Source: Lentinula raphanica (Eukaryota > Basidiomycota > Agaricomycetes > Agaricales > Omphalotaceae). From it: DNA of 64,000 bases. The notes beneath the pieces are model-generated. The model did no database searches, was not told the origin of the DNA, and saw only the letters and a list, made by a program, of their open reading frames with translations. Both the position numbers and the translations under genes were made by a program. Where the stretch lies: contig JANVFP010000013.1 in the NCBI GenBank assembly GCA_027919835.1, forward strand, positions 62,001-126,000. Reading direction: 5' to 3'. Of the stretch, positions 1-11,688 are shown piece by piece; positions within the stretch are counted from its first letter, which is position 1; each line of letters opens with the position of its first letter.

Positions 1-1111
1 CTATAGATGAAATTGTAGACATCAATGGAAGCAATGAAAAATAACTTACAATAGCACGAACCCAAATTTCGACAGCAACATTCGAGAGTCGGACAGGTGA
101 ACCACTGACTGGATCATGATATGTATATGAATTATCCGTAGTGTTCTTGTAACGCTTGTCGAGTTCACGTAAAATCTTCACTTCACGATGTTGCTCAGGG
201 GTGAGACCATCATCATCATCCTATGAAGGTTGTACAATGTAAGCTCTGAAGACAGAAGATACTGAATACATACATCGTCATCCAATGCACTGTTTTCCGA
301 TGATTTTTCACTCTCTGATGACACGTTATCATCTGTAGCATTCTTTGCCTTCTTCTTCAGTTTCTTCATGATATTTAGCATTACTAGTCACTCATCGAAG
401 ATGATTTACTCGTACCTTTGCATGTGTATCGATTTGGATCATGTCAACGTATAATGTAATGTCTTTTGCTGGCTGAGTTTTGATGATTTTGGATGTGATT
501 TCAAGATATTCTGTGGTATTTTCGATATCCGTAGCATCGCGAGCTCTGATTGAATGTTATGAAAAAATGACATCTGTTACACATGAGAGGAACACGTACT
601 TTTGTGGAGGTACATGAATCTTTAGAGGAAAGACACGGTTCTCAGAGACTTGGTAGATTTCATTCAGTTTGAGTTTCTCTAGGATACAGTTCAGGAGTTG
701 GATATAATTTGCTTCGGATTTGGAGAACGTGAATTGAAGGGCCTTGTTCTTTGCATCAGGAAAATCACACCTGTCTCTGGAGACTCCAGGGACACCCCCC
801 AAATCCTAGAGAGATTTTATCTCTTTCAGCTCTCTCAGAGAAATTTTGGCACCCTCAGAGATCTTCAAAGATGCCCAGAGATGCCCAGAGACTCTAAAGC
901 ATTTTTATTACTCTGAGGTTGCTCAGGATTTGGGGGGTGTCCCTGGAGTCTCCAGAGACAGGGTGATTTTGCTGATGTGGTTTGTCCTTCTTCGTGACTG
1001 TCTTTCTTTTGATGCCTTTTCCATGACGACGGTAGTATAAGTGGTAAGCTGCAGGTTCACAGAGGCTTCAAACGAAGCTTGCTCAGACTCCTCTTCTTCG
1101 GCGGATGACAT
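1..1111 (-). pseudogene. Conserved hypothetical multi-exon gene, 3' end beyond window, interrupted by a small inverted-repeat element
   Basis: Read on the minus strand, exons can be joined by GT-AG introns. The piece ending near 597 has KNKALQFTFSKSE and closes with KIHVPPQK. An intron of about 50 bp leads to ARDATDIENTTEYLEITSK and LYVDMIQID. Next come a lysine/serine-rich acidic linker (residues KKKAKNATDDNVSSESEKSS), then DGLTPEQHREVKILRELDKRY and YTYHDPVSGSPVRLSNVAVE at the left edge. The style fits uncharacterised agaricomycete proteins with an N-terminal basic KK..DKPK stretch. The ATG at 1109-1111 (MSSAEEEESEQASFEAS) is the best start seen, but its frame does not run directly into the DKPKNKALQ frame, so a first intron or a frameshift is unresolved. 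A 224-bp element at 754-977 falls inside the coding sequence. No catalytic motif is recognised; function unknown. Confidence 0.55.
754..977. mobile_element. Small inverted-repeat element (CATCAG family), copy 1, TSD TG
   Basis: A 224-bp palindromic element beginning CATCAGGAAAATCAC and ending GTGATTTTGCTGATG. Inner arms carry GGAGACTCCAGGGACACCCCCCA and its complement. It is flanked by the dinucleotide TG on both sides (752-753 and 978-979). Removing it with one TG restores a lysine-rich frame across the minus-strand host gene (KKDKP joined to KNKALQ). No coding capacity. Confidence 0.85.
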
Positions 1112-1257
1112 GGTAGGAGAGAAGTGGGTAGAAGAGAAAGAAAAAGACTGATCTATTCCAATGATTATGAAGCAACTTAGGTGATGTCGTGACGTGAGGC
1201 ATAAGTGACGTATCGATTTTTTTTTTTTCGATTTTCCGCACACTTATGAAAAGCGCT

Positions 1258-1418
1258 GTAACTCGCGTCTCATTCACAATTCCTTTCACCACCATCCACC
1301 CCTCAACAACATCTCATAGCACTTATAGCCCTCCATGATCCGCTCTGAATGTTATGGGCTTTGGCCCAGTGTTGGCTAACTCTTACTTCCTGTCCCACCT
1401 GAGTGCAAAAGGCAGAGG
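1258..1418 (+). mobile_element. Family A DIRS-like element, 3' UTR and T-block fragment
   Basis: Starts in the family A 3' UTR (ACTCGCGTCTCATTCAC) and runs through the ~95-bp T block (TAGCCCTCCATGATCCGC ... GTGCAAAAGGCAGAGG). Position 1418 is the exact 3' terminus, and the L leader of the next copy begins at 1419. The rest of this copy is missing; to the left is host DNA. Confidence 0.8.
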
Positions 1419-2590
1419 TCGACATGAAGGCGGATTCCAAGGGTAGGGAGCCTTTCTGCAGGCCTCTGCAAACAACAGATCATCTCCCAGCAATTATAGT
1501 GCACTATTCATCACAACAGGTATGTACATGAAGGTCTTCACCTTCATCATACCTAATGTGTACATGAATACACTTAATTGCTGGCCACCCTCAAGAGCTC
1601 TTGCCACTATACTGTGTACGCATACAGAGCTCTATTGCCCCTACAAGTTGTCCACTATTACCTAGTGATGATACCCAGTCTGTGTGGAGTTATGCACACT
1701 TTTTCACCAAAGTGCTCAGAATGGTCTGGTAGAGCTTTTGATTTACATTTCGCTCTACACCATGCAGTTCGGGACAGATCCCTTAGGTGTCTTAAGTGAA
1801 AATGTGCGGCTCCATGTCCTCTTCGGGATGAGAACAAATTTGAAGGCATTTGGCTCACTGGTTCTCCCGTAATCATCATTTCGAGTTGCACACTCAAAAC
1901 ACAAAAAGCGGACTTGAGTGTTATTTCACTCCCAGAGCCTCTAGATCACTCTGGACCATGCCTAGACACATCACATGGGTCTCTGGACATATTTCGGACA
2001 ATCCCAGCGCCTATGGGGCGCTTGGATCATCAGCTGATAGCTGCACATGATACCATCTTCACATGCATCAGGCATATCATGATGGGGTTGATCTGGTCCT
2101 GATGGTGGCTGTTACAGGTGCCAGAGGTCTGAGCAGAGGCCTGTAAAAGCGAGTTTGCCCATCAGTTTTTGATCTCCCATTCTTCCTTTCCTTCCCCCAC
2201 CATCTCTGACCTGGGTGAGGCTGCCTGCATGTCCCCTTGCTCTATTTGAGCCCTGATTTCACTCTCCAGCACATTCCTCCATCTGTACAGACTATAGGCC
2301 TTCTAGAGGTGTCTCAGATACAGGAATCTGGTATGAAATTTCGCATTTTTCACCATCAAGACACTGAACAGACATCAAAGCACATCCAGACAGATCTAAG
2401 GTGTTCAGACACTCTAGGAGTTGATTCCTTTGTTAGATCTTGGGTTTTTGGTGTCTCAGTGCGCTCTGATCATGTCTGATAAGCCTCTACATTGTACTAA
2501 CTCTTATCTACATAAATCTAACCTTGATCTGCCTCTTTTTCCTTCATCTTCCTGCTCTCCCTGAGCACCATCTTCATCTCAACACTGTGT

Positions 2591-4313
2591 ATGGCTCCCC
2601 ATCGCTCTGAATCACCAGATCCTCTTGCTATCCATGCTGCTACACCCTCCATGTCCAAATCTAGCCAGATCCATGCTGATCAGGCCTCATCTAAGCCCTT
2701 CAGACACCTTGATCTTGCTCAACTCTCCCCAAATCCTCATCCACCAAGATCAGAGCAGATCAGAGTGCTTCTGAGGCCTCTAGAGCCCTCAATCCCTTAT
2801 CTGATCAGATCAGGCCAGATCAGACCAGATCAAAGTTGCTCCCTTCCTCTCAAAAGTCCTCTAACATGTCCTCTCACTCTCAGATCACCCCTAACTCGCT
2901 TCCTGGGCGCTCCATGGGCGCTTCTAGCTCCTCTAAACAAGGTAGAGCTCATGTCCACTTCAGTCTGTATCTCCTCATCCCTCTGATGTTCCATCTTCCT
3001 CTGCTGCTCCCCACTTGTCACCTCCTCCCTCCCTTGCTGCCAGGCTCTCTGATGACCCTGGGCAAGCTCTGGAGTTTGAGGCAGTCAGTGAACAAACCAG
3101 GACTCTGCAGGAAGTTGTTGAACAGTTCAGAAATGAGGAGCTCAATGCTATGGAAGCCTTTAGGGCTATTAGAGATATATCATCCAATGATCCTGTTGTA
3201 TCCCAAGACTATGTGTCTCAGATCATGGATATTCAGAGAGAGACCAATCAGTTTAAGAGAGACAAACTCAAAGGGAAGGAGGCTGCTGTTTCAGCAGATC
3301 AGAATGCTGTCTCTCATGAGGATGCTGTCAATGAGGCTGCTTGGGCTAGCATGCAAGCTCAGATTCAGGACTGGATGATGAGCAAGCCCAGCTTGACTCT
3401 GGTGCTTCTGCTCAAGATTCAGAGCCTATTCTACAGGCTGGGAGAGATGCCTTGGCTAGGCTTCTTGCCTCTCCTTCACAACCTACTCCTACTGCTTCAA
3501 TGCTTCCTGCTGCACTTCTTGAGGCTGCTCCTCACTTGGCCCATCTGTCAGGGCCTACATCTCTTCCTGCTCATGTGCAGAAACTTGGGAGCTCAAGAAT
3601 CTCTTTTGCTGCTGAGAGCAATCTGGACCTGTTGTATCACTGTTGGCTGCTCAGCCTTTCTCTGACCCTCTCCCTGTCTCTCTGCTGCGCCTCATTGTCA
3701 AGGACCGCTTTGTTGACTTTGACAAAGTCTATGCTGCCTGGTCAGCTTCTTCATCTACTTATGATGATAGCAGAGACTTTGGGTCAGAGTACAAGCTGGT
3801 TCGTAAGGATCAAGTACTCAAGTCTGTTCCTGTCACTTCTGAGTCCAATGGCTCCGAGTTTTTGATGCATGGACTGCTCCATTGCTCAAGGTTTATCCAC
3901 ATCGAAAAATTGAGCTGGAGACATACAAATCTCAAATCATGGAGTACTTTAGATCTTCCCTTATGATCCATCTGTGCTATCAGGTTGATAAAGAAGCTAG
4001 GCAGAAGGCTGCCAACACTCCATTTGATCTGGGCAATCCAGAGAGCTTCCACACTCTTCTGCTCAAAGAGTTGTTATCTGCTAGGAAGAGGCCTTCTGGT
4101 GGTAGTTCATCATCTTCCTTCCAGTTCAAAGCGTCGTGACACACCTTGCATCCTTTGGAATGAGAAGAGGTGTTCAGAGCCCTGTCCTAATAACAGGAAG
4201 CATGGCTACTGCAGTGAGTGTGGGGAACAGCACAGAGCCATTGACAATCAGTCCTGCTATGACCAGCTCCAAAGCGTCGCAGAGAGAGTAGAAAGCGCTC
4301 TTCAAGGGCCTAA
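2591..4313 (+). pseudogene. gag: Family A gag-like protein, frameshifted
   Basis: Starts MAPHRSESPDPLAIHAATPS and ends with the SSRA tail used by all copies (TAA at 4311-4313). The N-terminal ~200 residues are Ser/Pro-rich. The middle has acidic helical stretches (QALEFEAVSEQ, QEVVEQFRNEELNAMEAFRAIRD, VSQIMDIQRETNQFKRD). The C-terminus has a cysteine/histidine cluster PCILWNEKRCSEPCPNN then HGYCSECGEQH, spacing like a double CCCH-type zinc motif, probably for RNA or cDNA binding. Several small indels (near 2735, 3375, 3850, 3965) break the frame, so the copy is dead. Structural role in particle assembly is inferred from position and zinc motif. Confidence 0.7.
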
Positions 4314-5189
4314 ATCTCTGGCTGGTACAAAGCATACTCTGGACTCTCAATCTGCTTCAAATCCACGTTTTAGACGTGGCTATCTATGGTCTTCTTCTAG
4401 TTCATCTTGTAATATCATTCCTCCCAGTATCACACTATGACTGCACCTCCTCTACCTTCACCTCCTGAACATCTCTTGAACAATCCTCAAATTCTTGCTA
4501 CTTTGCACTCTATATCTAGTTATATCAAAGTTGAAACTCCCTTCAATGTGGATCGCTTGGAACTCCTCTTATCCACTCATCCAATCAGCCCTTTGTTGCT
4601 TCTGTAATCGCTCTCTGAGAGAAGGATTCTGGCCTTTCTATGAAGCAGAGTGGGAAGAGGAATGCAAGCAGAAAGTAGAGAATTATGTCACTGAGGAAGT
4701 GGACATTGCTGCACTCAAAGCTCACAGAGATCAGGAGGTAGCTGCTGGGAGGTGGTCAGAAGCACTACCAGAAGACTTTGTACTATTACCTGGCATGAAA
4801 GTTTCCCCTATGTTTGTAGTCTGGCAGAAGGGGAAAGCCAGAGTTGTCATGGACCAAACTGCATCAGGTCTCAATGATGGTATATCCTAGAGAGGAGGCC
4901 AAAGTCAAATATGATGACATGCACACTTTTGGCCAGGTGCTCAATGATGTTATCAAAGAGCACCCTAATGAGGAGCTTGTACTATTCAAGAGTGATGTAG
5001 CTAAAGCTTTCCTCAATCTCCCTGCTCACCTCTCGGCAACTGTGCCAAGTTGTATCTGTTGAAAGAAGATTTCATATTGTCAGGAGACTGGTCTTTGGAA
5101 CTAGAACCTCTCCTCGCTGTTGGTGCTCTGTATCTGCACTTCTCTGTTGGTTTGGGACTGAGAAGCTAGGCATTCCTAATCTACATGTT
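4314..5189 (+). pseudogene. Family A reverse transcriptase, truncated and frameshifted
   Basis: Encodes the RT N-terminal region: NPRFRRGYLWSSSSSS, LREGFWPFYEAEWEEECKQ, then KGKARVVMDQTASGLNDG and the motif A segment ELVLFKSDVAKAFLNLP, whose Asp is a predicted metal ligand. Frameshifts lie near 4585 and 4885. The sequence stops before the YMDD motif because a second family A leader begins at 5190. Confidence 0.75.
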
Positions 5190-6336
5190 CGACATGAAGG
5201 CGGATTCCAAGGGTAGGGAGCCTTTCTGCAGGCCTCTGCAAACAACAGATCATCTCCCAGTAATTATAGTGCACTATTCATCACAACAGGTATGTACATG
5301 AAGGTCTTTACCTTCATCATACCTAATGTGTACATGAATACACTTAATTGCTGGCTACCTCTCAAGTGCTCTTGCCACTATACTGTGTACGCATACAGAG
5401 CTCTATTGTCCCTACAAGTTGTCCACTATAACCCTATGATGATACTCACTCTGTGTTGAGTTATTTATATTTTTTCAGAATGCTTTAATAAAGCTTTTGA
5501 AATATTTTCTATTCTACACAAAGCATTCCTGGACCAAACCTATAGGTGTCTTAGATGGAAATATACAGTTTGATGTCCTCTTCAAGATGCAAATAATTTT
5601 GAAGGCATTTGGTCTAGTGGTTCTCCTGCAATCCTCATTTTAAAATGCACACTCAAAACACTTGTGTGTTATTTCATTCCCAGAGCCTTTATATCACTTA
5701 GCACCATGTCTAGACTCATCACATGGATTCCTGGACATATTTCGGACATTTCCAGCGCTTATAGGGCGCCTGGATCATCAGCTGATAGCTGTACATGATC
5801 CCATCTTCACATGCATCAGGCAATTGATCATGGGGCTGTTTTAAATTGATGTGGCTGTTACAGGTGCCAGAGGTCTGAGCAGAGGCCTGTAAAAGCGAGT
5901 TGAAACATCAATTTTTGATCTCCCATTCTTCCTTTCCTTCCCCCACCATCTCTGACCTGGGTGAGGCTGCCTGCATGTTCCCTAGCTCTTTCTGAGCTCT
6001 GATTTCACTGTCCAGTACATTCCTACATCTGTACAGACTACAGGCCTTCCAGAGGTGTCTCAGATACAGGAATCTGGTATGAAATTTCGCATTTTTCACC
6101 ATCAAGACACTGAACAGACATCAAAGCACATCCAGACAGATCTAAGGTGATCAGACACTCTAGGAGTTGATTCCTTTGTTAGATCTTGGGTTTTTGGTGT
6201 CTCAGTGCGCTCTGATCATGTCTGATAAGCCTCTACATTGTACTAACTCTTATCTACATAGATCTAACCTTGATCTGCCTCTTTTTCCTTCATCCTCCTG
6301 CTCTCCCTGAGCACCATCTTCATCTCAACACTCTGT

Positions 6337-8094
6337 ATGGCTCCCCATCGCTCTGAATCACCAGATCCTCTTGCTATCCATGCCTCTACACCCTCCATGT
6401 CCAAATCTAGCCAGATCCATGCTGATCAGGCCTCATCTAGGCCCTTCAGACACCTTGACCTTGCTCAGACTCTCCCAAAATCCTCATCCTCCAAGATCAG
6501 AGCAGATCAGAGTGCTTCTGAGGCCTCTAGACCCCTCAATCCTGCACAAACTCGCCTTAAACCCTTATCTGATCAGATCAGGCCAGATCAGGCCAGATCA
6601 AAGTTACTCCCTTCCTCTCAAAAGTCCTCTAACATATCCTCTCACTCTCAGATCACCTCTAGCTCGCTTCCTGGGCGCTCCATGGGCGCTTCTAGCTCCT
6701 CTCAACAGGGTAGAGCTCATGTCCACTTCAGGTCTGTGTCTCCTCTTCCCTCTGATGTTCCTTCTTCCTCTGCTGCTCCCCACTTGTCACCTCCTCCCTC
6801 CCTTGCTGCCAGGCTTTCTGATGACCCTGAGCAAGCTCTGGAGTTTCAGGCAGTCAGTGAACAAGCCAGGACTTTGCAGGAAGTTGTTGAACAGTTCAGA
6901 AATGAGGAGATCAATGCTATGGATGCCTTTAGGGCTATTAGAGATATATCATCCAATGATCCTGTTGTATCCCAAGACTATGTGTCTCAGATCATGGATA
7001 TTCAGAGAGAGTCTAATCAGTTTAAGAGAGACAAACTCAAAGGGAAGGAGGCTGCTGTTTCAACAGATCAGAATGCTGTCTCTCATGAGAATGCTGTCAA
7101 TGAGGCTGCTTGGGCTAGTATGCAAGCTCAGCTTCAGGCACTGGATGATGAGCAAGCCCAGCTTGACTCTGGTGCTTCTCCTCAAGATTCAGAGCCTATT
7201 CTACAGGCTGGGAGAGATGCCTTGGCTAGGCTTCTTGCCTCTCCTGTCAAACCTGCTCCTACTGCTTCAATGCTTCCTGCTTCACTCCTTGAGGCTGCTC
7301 CTCACTTGGCCCATCTATCAGGCCCCTCATCTCTTCCTGCTCATGTGCAGAAGACTTGGGAGCTCAAGAATCTATTTGCTGCTGAGAGCAATCTGGACCC
7401 TGTTGTATGACTATTGGCTGCTCAGCCTTTCTCTGACCCTCTCCCTATCTCTCTGTTGCGCCTCATTGTCAAGGATCGCTTTGTTGACTTTGACAAAGTC
7501 TATGCTGCCTTGGTTAGCTTCTCCTCATCTACTTATGATGATAGCAGAGACTTTGGTTCAGAGTACAAGCTGGTTCGTAAGGATCAAGTCCTCAAGTCTA
7601 TGCCTGTCACTTCTGAGTCTCAATGGCTCCGAGTTTTTGATGCATGGACTTCTCCATTGCTCAAGGTTTATCCACATAGAAAAATTGAGCTGGAGACATA
7701 TAAATCCCAAATTATGGAGTACTTCAGATCTTCACCTTATGATCCATCTGTGGCAATCAGAGTTGATAAAGAAGCTAGGCAGAAGGCTGCCAACACTCCA
7801 TTTGATCTGGGCAATCCAGAAAGCTTCCACACTCTTCTGCTCAAAGAGTTGTTATCTGCTAGGAAGAGGCCTTCTGGTAGTAGTTCATCATCTTCCTCTT
7901 CCAGTTCAAAGCGTCGTGACACACCTTGCATCCTTTGGAATGAGAAGAGGTGTTCAGAGCCCTGTCGTAATAACAGGAAGCATGGCTACTGCAGTGAGTG
8001 TGGGGAACAGCACAGAGCCATTGACAATCAATCCTGCTATGACCAGCTCCCGAAGCGTCGCAGAGAGAGTAGAAAGCGCTCTTCAAGGGCCTAA
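6337..8094 (+). pseudogene. gag: Family A gag-like protein with one nonsense codon
   Basis: About 585 codons from MAPHRSESPDP to the SSRA tail, interrupted only by TGA at 7408-7410, where other copies have TCA (VVSLLAAQ). Layout: Ser/Pro-rich N-terminus with repeated Q/R-S-D-Q-I-R-P motifs, central alpha-helical region with an acidic QDSEPILQAGRDALARLLASP segment, then DDSRDFGSEYKLVRKDQVLKS. The C-terminal zinc-type cluster is PCILWNEKRCSEPC..N..HGYCSECGEQH....NQSC. The +1 frame is open from 6371 to 8182 across the same DNA and is the frame the RT uses. Confidence 0.75.
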
Positions 8095-8116
8095 ATCTCT
8101 GGCTGGTACAAAGCAT

Positions 8117-8858
8117 GTGTTATATTCATACCTCCGACTCCGATCCAATTCCGATCCAATTCCGATCCAGACCCCTCCCTAATCCCCTCACACTCATTTT
8201 ATGTTTGTTATTTCTACTCCGATGGCTTTTATAGCTCCGATGGCTCCGATGGCTCCGACTCCGGAGCTTGTACTTAATGTTTGCTTGTTTATTAGTGTAT
8301 AACTCCGATCCGATTCGGAGGCACAGCCACAGTCCTTATTGTCTTTATGCCTATCACTCTTATTGTCTTTTATTTACAATAAGTACATTCATTCTTTTGT
8401 TATGACTTTACAATAGTTATTGTTAATTACTTGACAGCCTCAGAACTTGATTACTCCGAGACTGGTATATAAGCCTTAGTAGTTTGTACTGTAGGCTTAA
8501 CCTCGAAATTGACTTGGGTACGACCTAGTTACCTCTGGTACTAGTTTCAGTCCTATCTAGTACAACCTCTGCCTTCACGTCTAGTCCATTCGACTCTCTG
8601 TTTAGTCCGGCTCCGACTCCAACTCCGACTTTCCCACGGTCTGACGGTCCTATTGGATCCTTACGTTCATCACATACCCTCAGGGACACGCAGCAAGTAG
8701 AAGGTGTTGGTCAATAACAGCACCAAGTCCCGCAACAATCCGTAGGGTCTTGTACACTTTCCTACCTGCTCGGTACTTCCTAAGTCCGATCTCAGGACCT
8801 ACTAGGTCTGACTCCGGAATCTCCAGACCCCTCCGACCCTATCTGGCACGACCCTAAC
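8117..8858. mobile_element. Solo LTR-like insertion flanked by 5-bp direct repeat AGCAT
   Basis: A 742-bp segment interrupts family A between gag and RT. AGCAT is present at 8112-8116 and again at 8859-8863, while uninterrupted copies read ACAAAGCATACTCTGG once. The segment starts GTGTTATATTC and ends ACGACCCTAAC. It contains TATATAAGCC near 8467 and several CTCCGA-type repeats, and has no long ORF. A 5-bp duplication and this size fit a solo LTR. Which LTR family it comes from is unknown, and the usual TG..CA ends are only met if the boundary is shifted by one base on each side. Confidence 0.6.
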
Positions 8859-8863
8859 AGCAT

Positions 8864-10691
8864 GCTTTGGACTCTACCCAATCCGCTTCAAACCCACGTT
8901 TTAGATGTGGTTATCTTTGGTCTTCTTCTAGTTCCTCTTGTAATATTATTCCTCCCAGTATCACATCTACTATGACTGCACCTCCTCTGCCTTTACCTCC
9001 TGAACATCTCTTGAACAATCCTCAAATTCTTGCTACTTTGCACTCTATGTCTAGTTATATCAAAGTTGAAACTCCTTTCAATGTGGATCGCTTGGAACTC
9101 CTCTTATCCACTCATCCCAATCAACCCTTTGTTGCTTCTGTAATCTGCTCTCTGAGAGAAGGATTCTGGCCTTTCTATGAAGCAGAGTGGGAAGAGGAAT
9201 GCAAGCAGAAAGTAGAGAATTATGTCACTGAAGAAGTGGACATTGCTGCACTCAAAGCTCACAGAGATCAGGAGGTAGCTGCTGGGAGGTGGTCAGAAGC
9301 ACTACCAGAAGATTTTGTACTATTACCTGGCATGAAGGTGTCCCTATGTTTGTAGTCTGGCAGAAGGGGAAAGCCAGAATTGTCATGGACCAAACTGCAT
9401 CAGGTCACAATGATGGTATACCTAGGGATGAGGCCAAAGTCAAATATGATGACATGCACACTTTTGGCCAGGTGCTCAATGATGTTATCAAAGAGCACCC
9501 TAATGAGGAGCTTGTTCTGTTCAAAAGTGATGTAGCCAAAGCCTTCCTCAATCTCCCTGCTCATCCTCTCTGGCAACTGTGCCAAGTTGTATCTGTGGAA
9601 GGCAGATTTCATATTGTCAGGAGACTGGTCTTTGGAACTAGAACCTCTCCTCGCTGTTGGTGCTCTGTATCTGCACTTCTCTGTTGGTTTGGGACTGAGA
9701 AGCTAGGCATCCCTAATCTACATGTCTACATGGATGACTTCTTTGGCTGGGACTTCAAGAGAAATTTGATCACCTTTCATGGCAAGAAGTATCCCAAGAG
9801 ACAAGTACAGCTTCTAGTCTTTTGGGACATGATTGACTGCCCCTATGAAGACAGAAAACAAGACTCTGGCTGTTAATCATTGGCTTCTTGACAGATATCA
9901 TGAAAGGCTCCATCTCTTTGACTCAGGAATCCATAGATGGACTTGTGGAAGCCATCCACATTTTCCTCTCATCTCCCAATCGGAAAGCTGCACTCAGAGA
10001 CTGGCAGCACCTCACAGGTTCTTTGAACTGGTCACTCAATGTTCTTCCATGGGCCAGGCCTGCTCTCACAGAAATGTATCGCAAAATGAGTGGCAAAACC
10101 CTTCAATTTCGTCACATCCCTATCAATGGTGAAGTGCATAGAGACCTGACTTGGTTCTCTGACATGCTCAAGTCTGCCATTGGGATACGATTTGTAGATG
10201 CCCAAGCATGGAGTGACAGTGAAGCAGACTTTGTGTGCTGGACTGATGCAAGCAATATAGGTCTCTCCTTTGTTTATGCCAGCAATGGGTTTTGCTATCA
10301 AGTGCATCCAGCTCCTGGCAGCCCAATAGTGGACATCTTCTTCAGGGAGCTGCTGGCTATTCTATCAGGACTCCATCACATTGCATCCAAACCTAGTCCA
10401 TCCAAAAGAGCACTGTTCTTCTCAGATGGCCTGGACTCAGTTCAAGTGCTCAGCTCTCTTGCAGTGAAAGAATCATCACACAACTCCATCCTCCTAGCTA
10501 TTGCTGGTATAGTTCTCAAGACTGGTATTGACATCAGAGTTTGTCATATACCTGGCAAGGACAACATCAAGGCAGACCTTCTATCTAGACTCCTACTGGA
10601 TGACTTCAAGCTCCAGTTCCCCTCCTACCGCGTCCGCACTTTTGAGCCTCCAAGAGAGCTACTGCCGGCGCGATGGAGAGAGTCCTTTTAG
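8864..10691 (+). pseudogene. Family A reverse transcriptase-RNase H, frameshifted
   Basis: RT motifs seen: LREGFWPFYEAEWEEECKQ, KGKARIVMDQ, FKSDVAKAFLNLP (motif A Asp), FGTRTSPRCWCSVSALLCWFG, and the catalytic box VYMDDFFGWD. RNase H follows with WTDASNIGLSF (Asp), IFFRELLAILSGLHH (Glu), FFSDGLDSVQVLSS (Asp) and HIPGKDNIKADLLSR (Asp). Frame is lost near 9343 (GTGTCCCTATG against GTTTCCCCTATG elsewhere) and by an 8-bp deletion near 9866. The stop at 10689-10691 overlaps the YR start codon at 10673 by 19 bases, an arrangement shared with the copy at 13398-15206. Confidence 0.8.
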
Positions 10692-11688
10692 AGGCCATGG
10701 GTGAGCAGAGGAAGAGAAAAGGGCGCTCTGCTCACCCTCCTATGGACTTGAACAAGTTAGATGACTTGGTTGTTATTCCTTCGAGCCCATGCCATTGAAA
10801 AGTCTACCAAACAGAACTATACTACAGGTGCTAGGGATTACATTCACTTCTGCACCTCACACAAACTTGATCTGGATCCTACTCCATCTACACTCTTCAG
10901 ATACATTGCCTATACATCCAGACACATTGCCTCTGGACCCAAATATCTCTCTGGTGCTCGACACTTTCTCTGATCTCAAACAACTGTATCCTCACTTTGA
11001 TGAATCTTGTGCTCATCCTCTGGTTCAAGCTACAATCAGAGGCTCCAAGAAAATTAGAGCTGATCCAGTCAAGAGGAAGCCTCCTCTTCAAATTTCTCAT
11101 ATTCAACTCTCCTATGACTCTCGTCATCTCTCCTATGATGATCTTCTGTTTGCTACTCACATGAGCTGTGGCTTCTATGGCTGTCACCGCATTGGTGAAC
11201 TTACTGTTCCTAATCAGCATGATCTGCGTGACTGGCGTAAGGTAATTAAGCGAGCTTCTCTCAAGTTTGAGAATGGCAGAGCTGGTTATCATTTGTCTTA
11301 TCATAAGAGTGATCCTTTTTACCATGGAACAGATATTTTCCAAAGTCATCAAGCAGTGGCTAGTCCTGTGTCTCTACTCAAGGAATACCGTTCTATCAGA
11401 GACAAACTGCATGGAGCCAGGCCTGCATTGTTCCTCTGTGAAGATGGAACACTCCCCTCTAGATCCTGGTTTGAATCCAGGTTCTTTGCTTATGTTGGTA
11501 GGGAGTTTGGTGGACATTCACTCAGAGCTGGTGGTGCAACTTTTTATGCCAGACTTGGACTTTCAGAATCTGTGATAATGGCTTTGGGACGTTGGTCTTC
11601 TACAGCTTGGAAAATATATATTAGAGACAATCCTACAGTAAGGGCAGAACTACAACTAGCTTCACTCAAACAAGCCCCAAGATCTTGA
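10673..11688 (+). pseudogene. Family A tyrosine recombinase, frameshifted
   Basis: The ATG lies inside the RT-RNase H stop region (CGATGGAGAGAGTCC). N-terminal SAM-like part: KSTKQNYTTGARDYIHFCTSHKLDLDP..RYIAYTSRHIASGPKYLSGARHF. The catalytic part has the first Arg in GCHRIGELTVPNQ, the HxxR box as HSLRAGGATFYARLGLSESVIMALGRW, and the likely nucleophile Tyr in KIYIRDNPTVRAELQ. Two small insertions (near 10771 and 10973) break the frame upstream of an otherwise open C-terminal ~220 residues. Known role in DIRS-type elements: integrating a circular DNA form without integrase. Confidence 0.8.

Larger units (their letters stand above)
1419..5189 (+). mobile_element. Family A DIRS-like retrotransposon copy A2, 3'-truncated
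   Basis: Leader L at 1419-2590, gag-like ORF from the ATG at 2591, RT from about 4314. The copy is cut off in the RT domain just before the YMDD region, where the next copy's L starts at 5190 (AATCTACATG followed by TTCGACATGAAGG). The leader holds a hairpin-forming inverted repeat at 1518-1554 (AGGTATG..GAAGGT / ACCTTC..CATACCT). An exact 11-bp inverted pair, CAGGCCTCTGC at 1459-1469 and GCAGAGGCCTG at 2133-2143, may be recombinase-binding arms. Confidence 0.85.

Noticed and set aside
6371..8182. 603-codon ORF (also 46882-49059 and 33857-35932) as separate proteins
   Set aside because: They run over gag in the +1 frame with a Leu/Ser-rich composition typical of a shadow frame. Only the downstream RT part is a recognisable protein.
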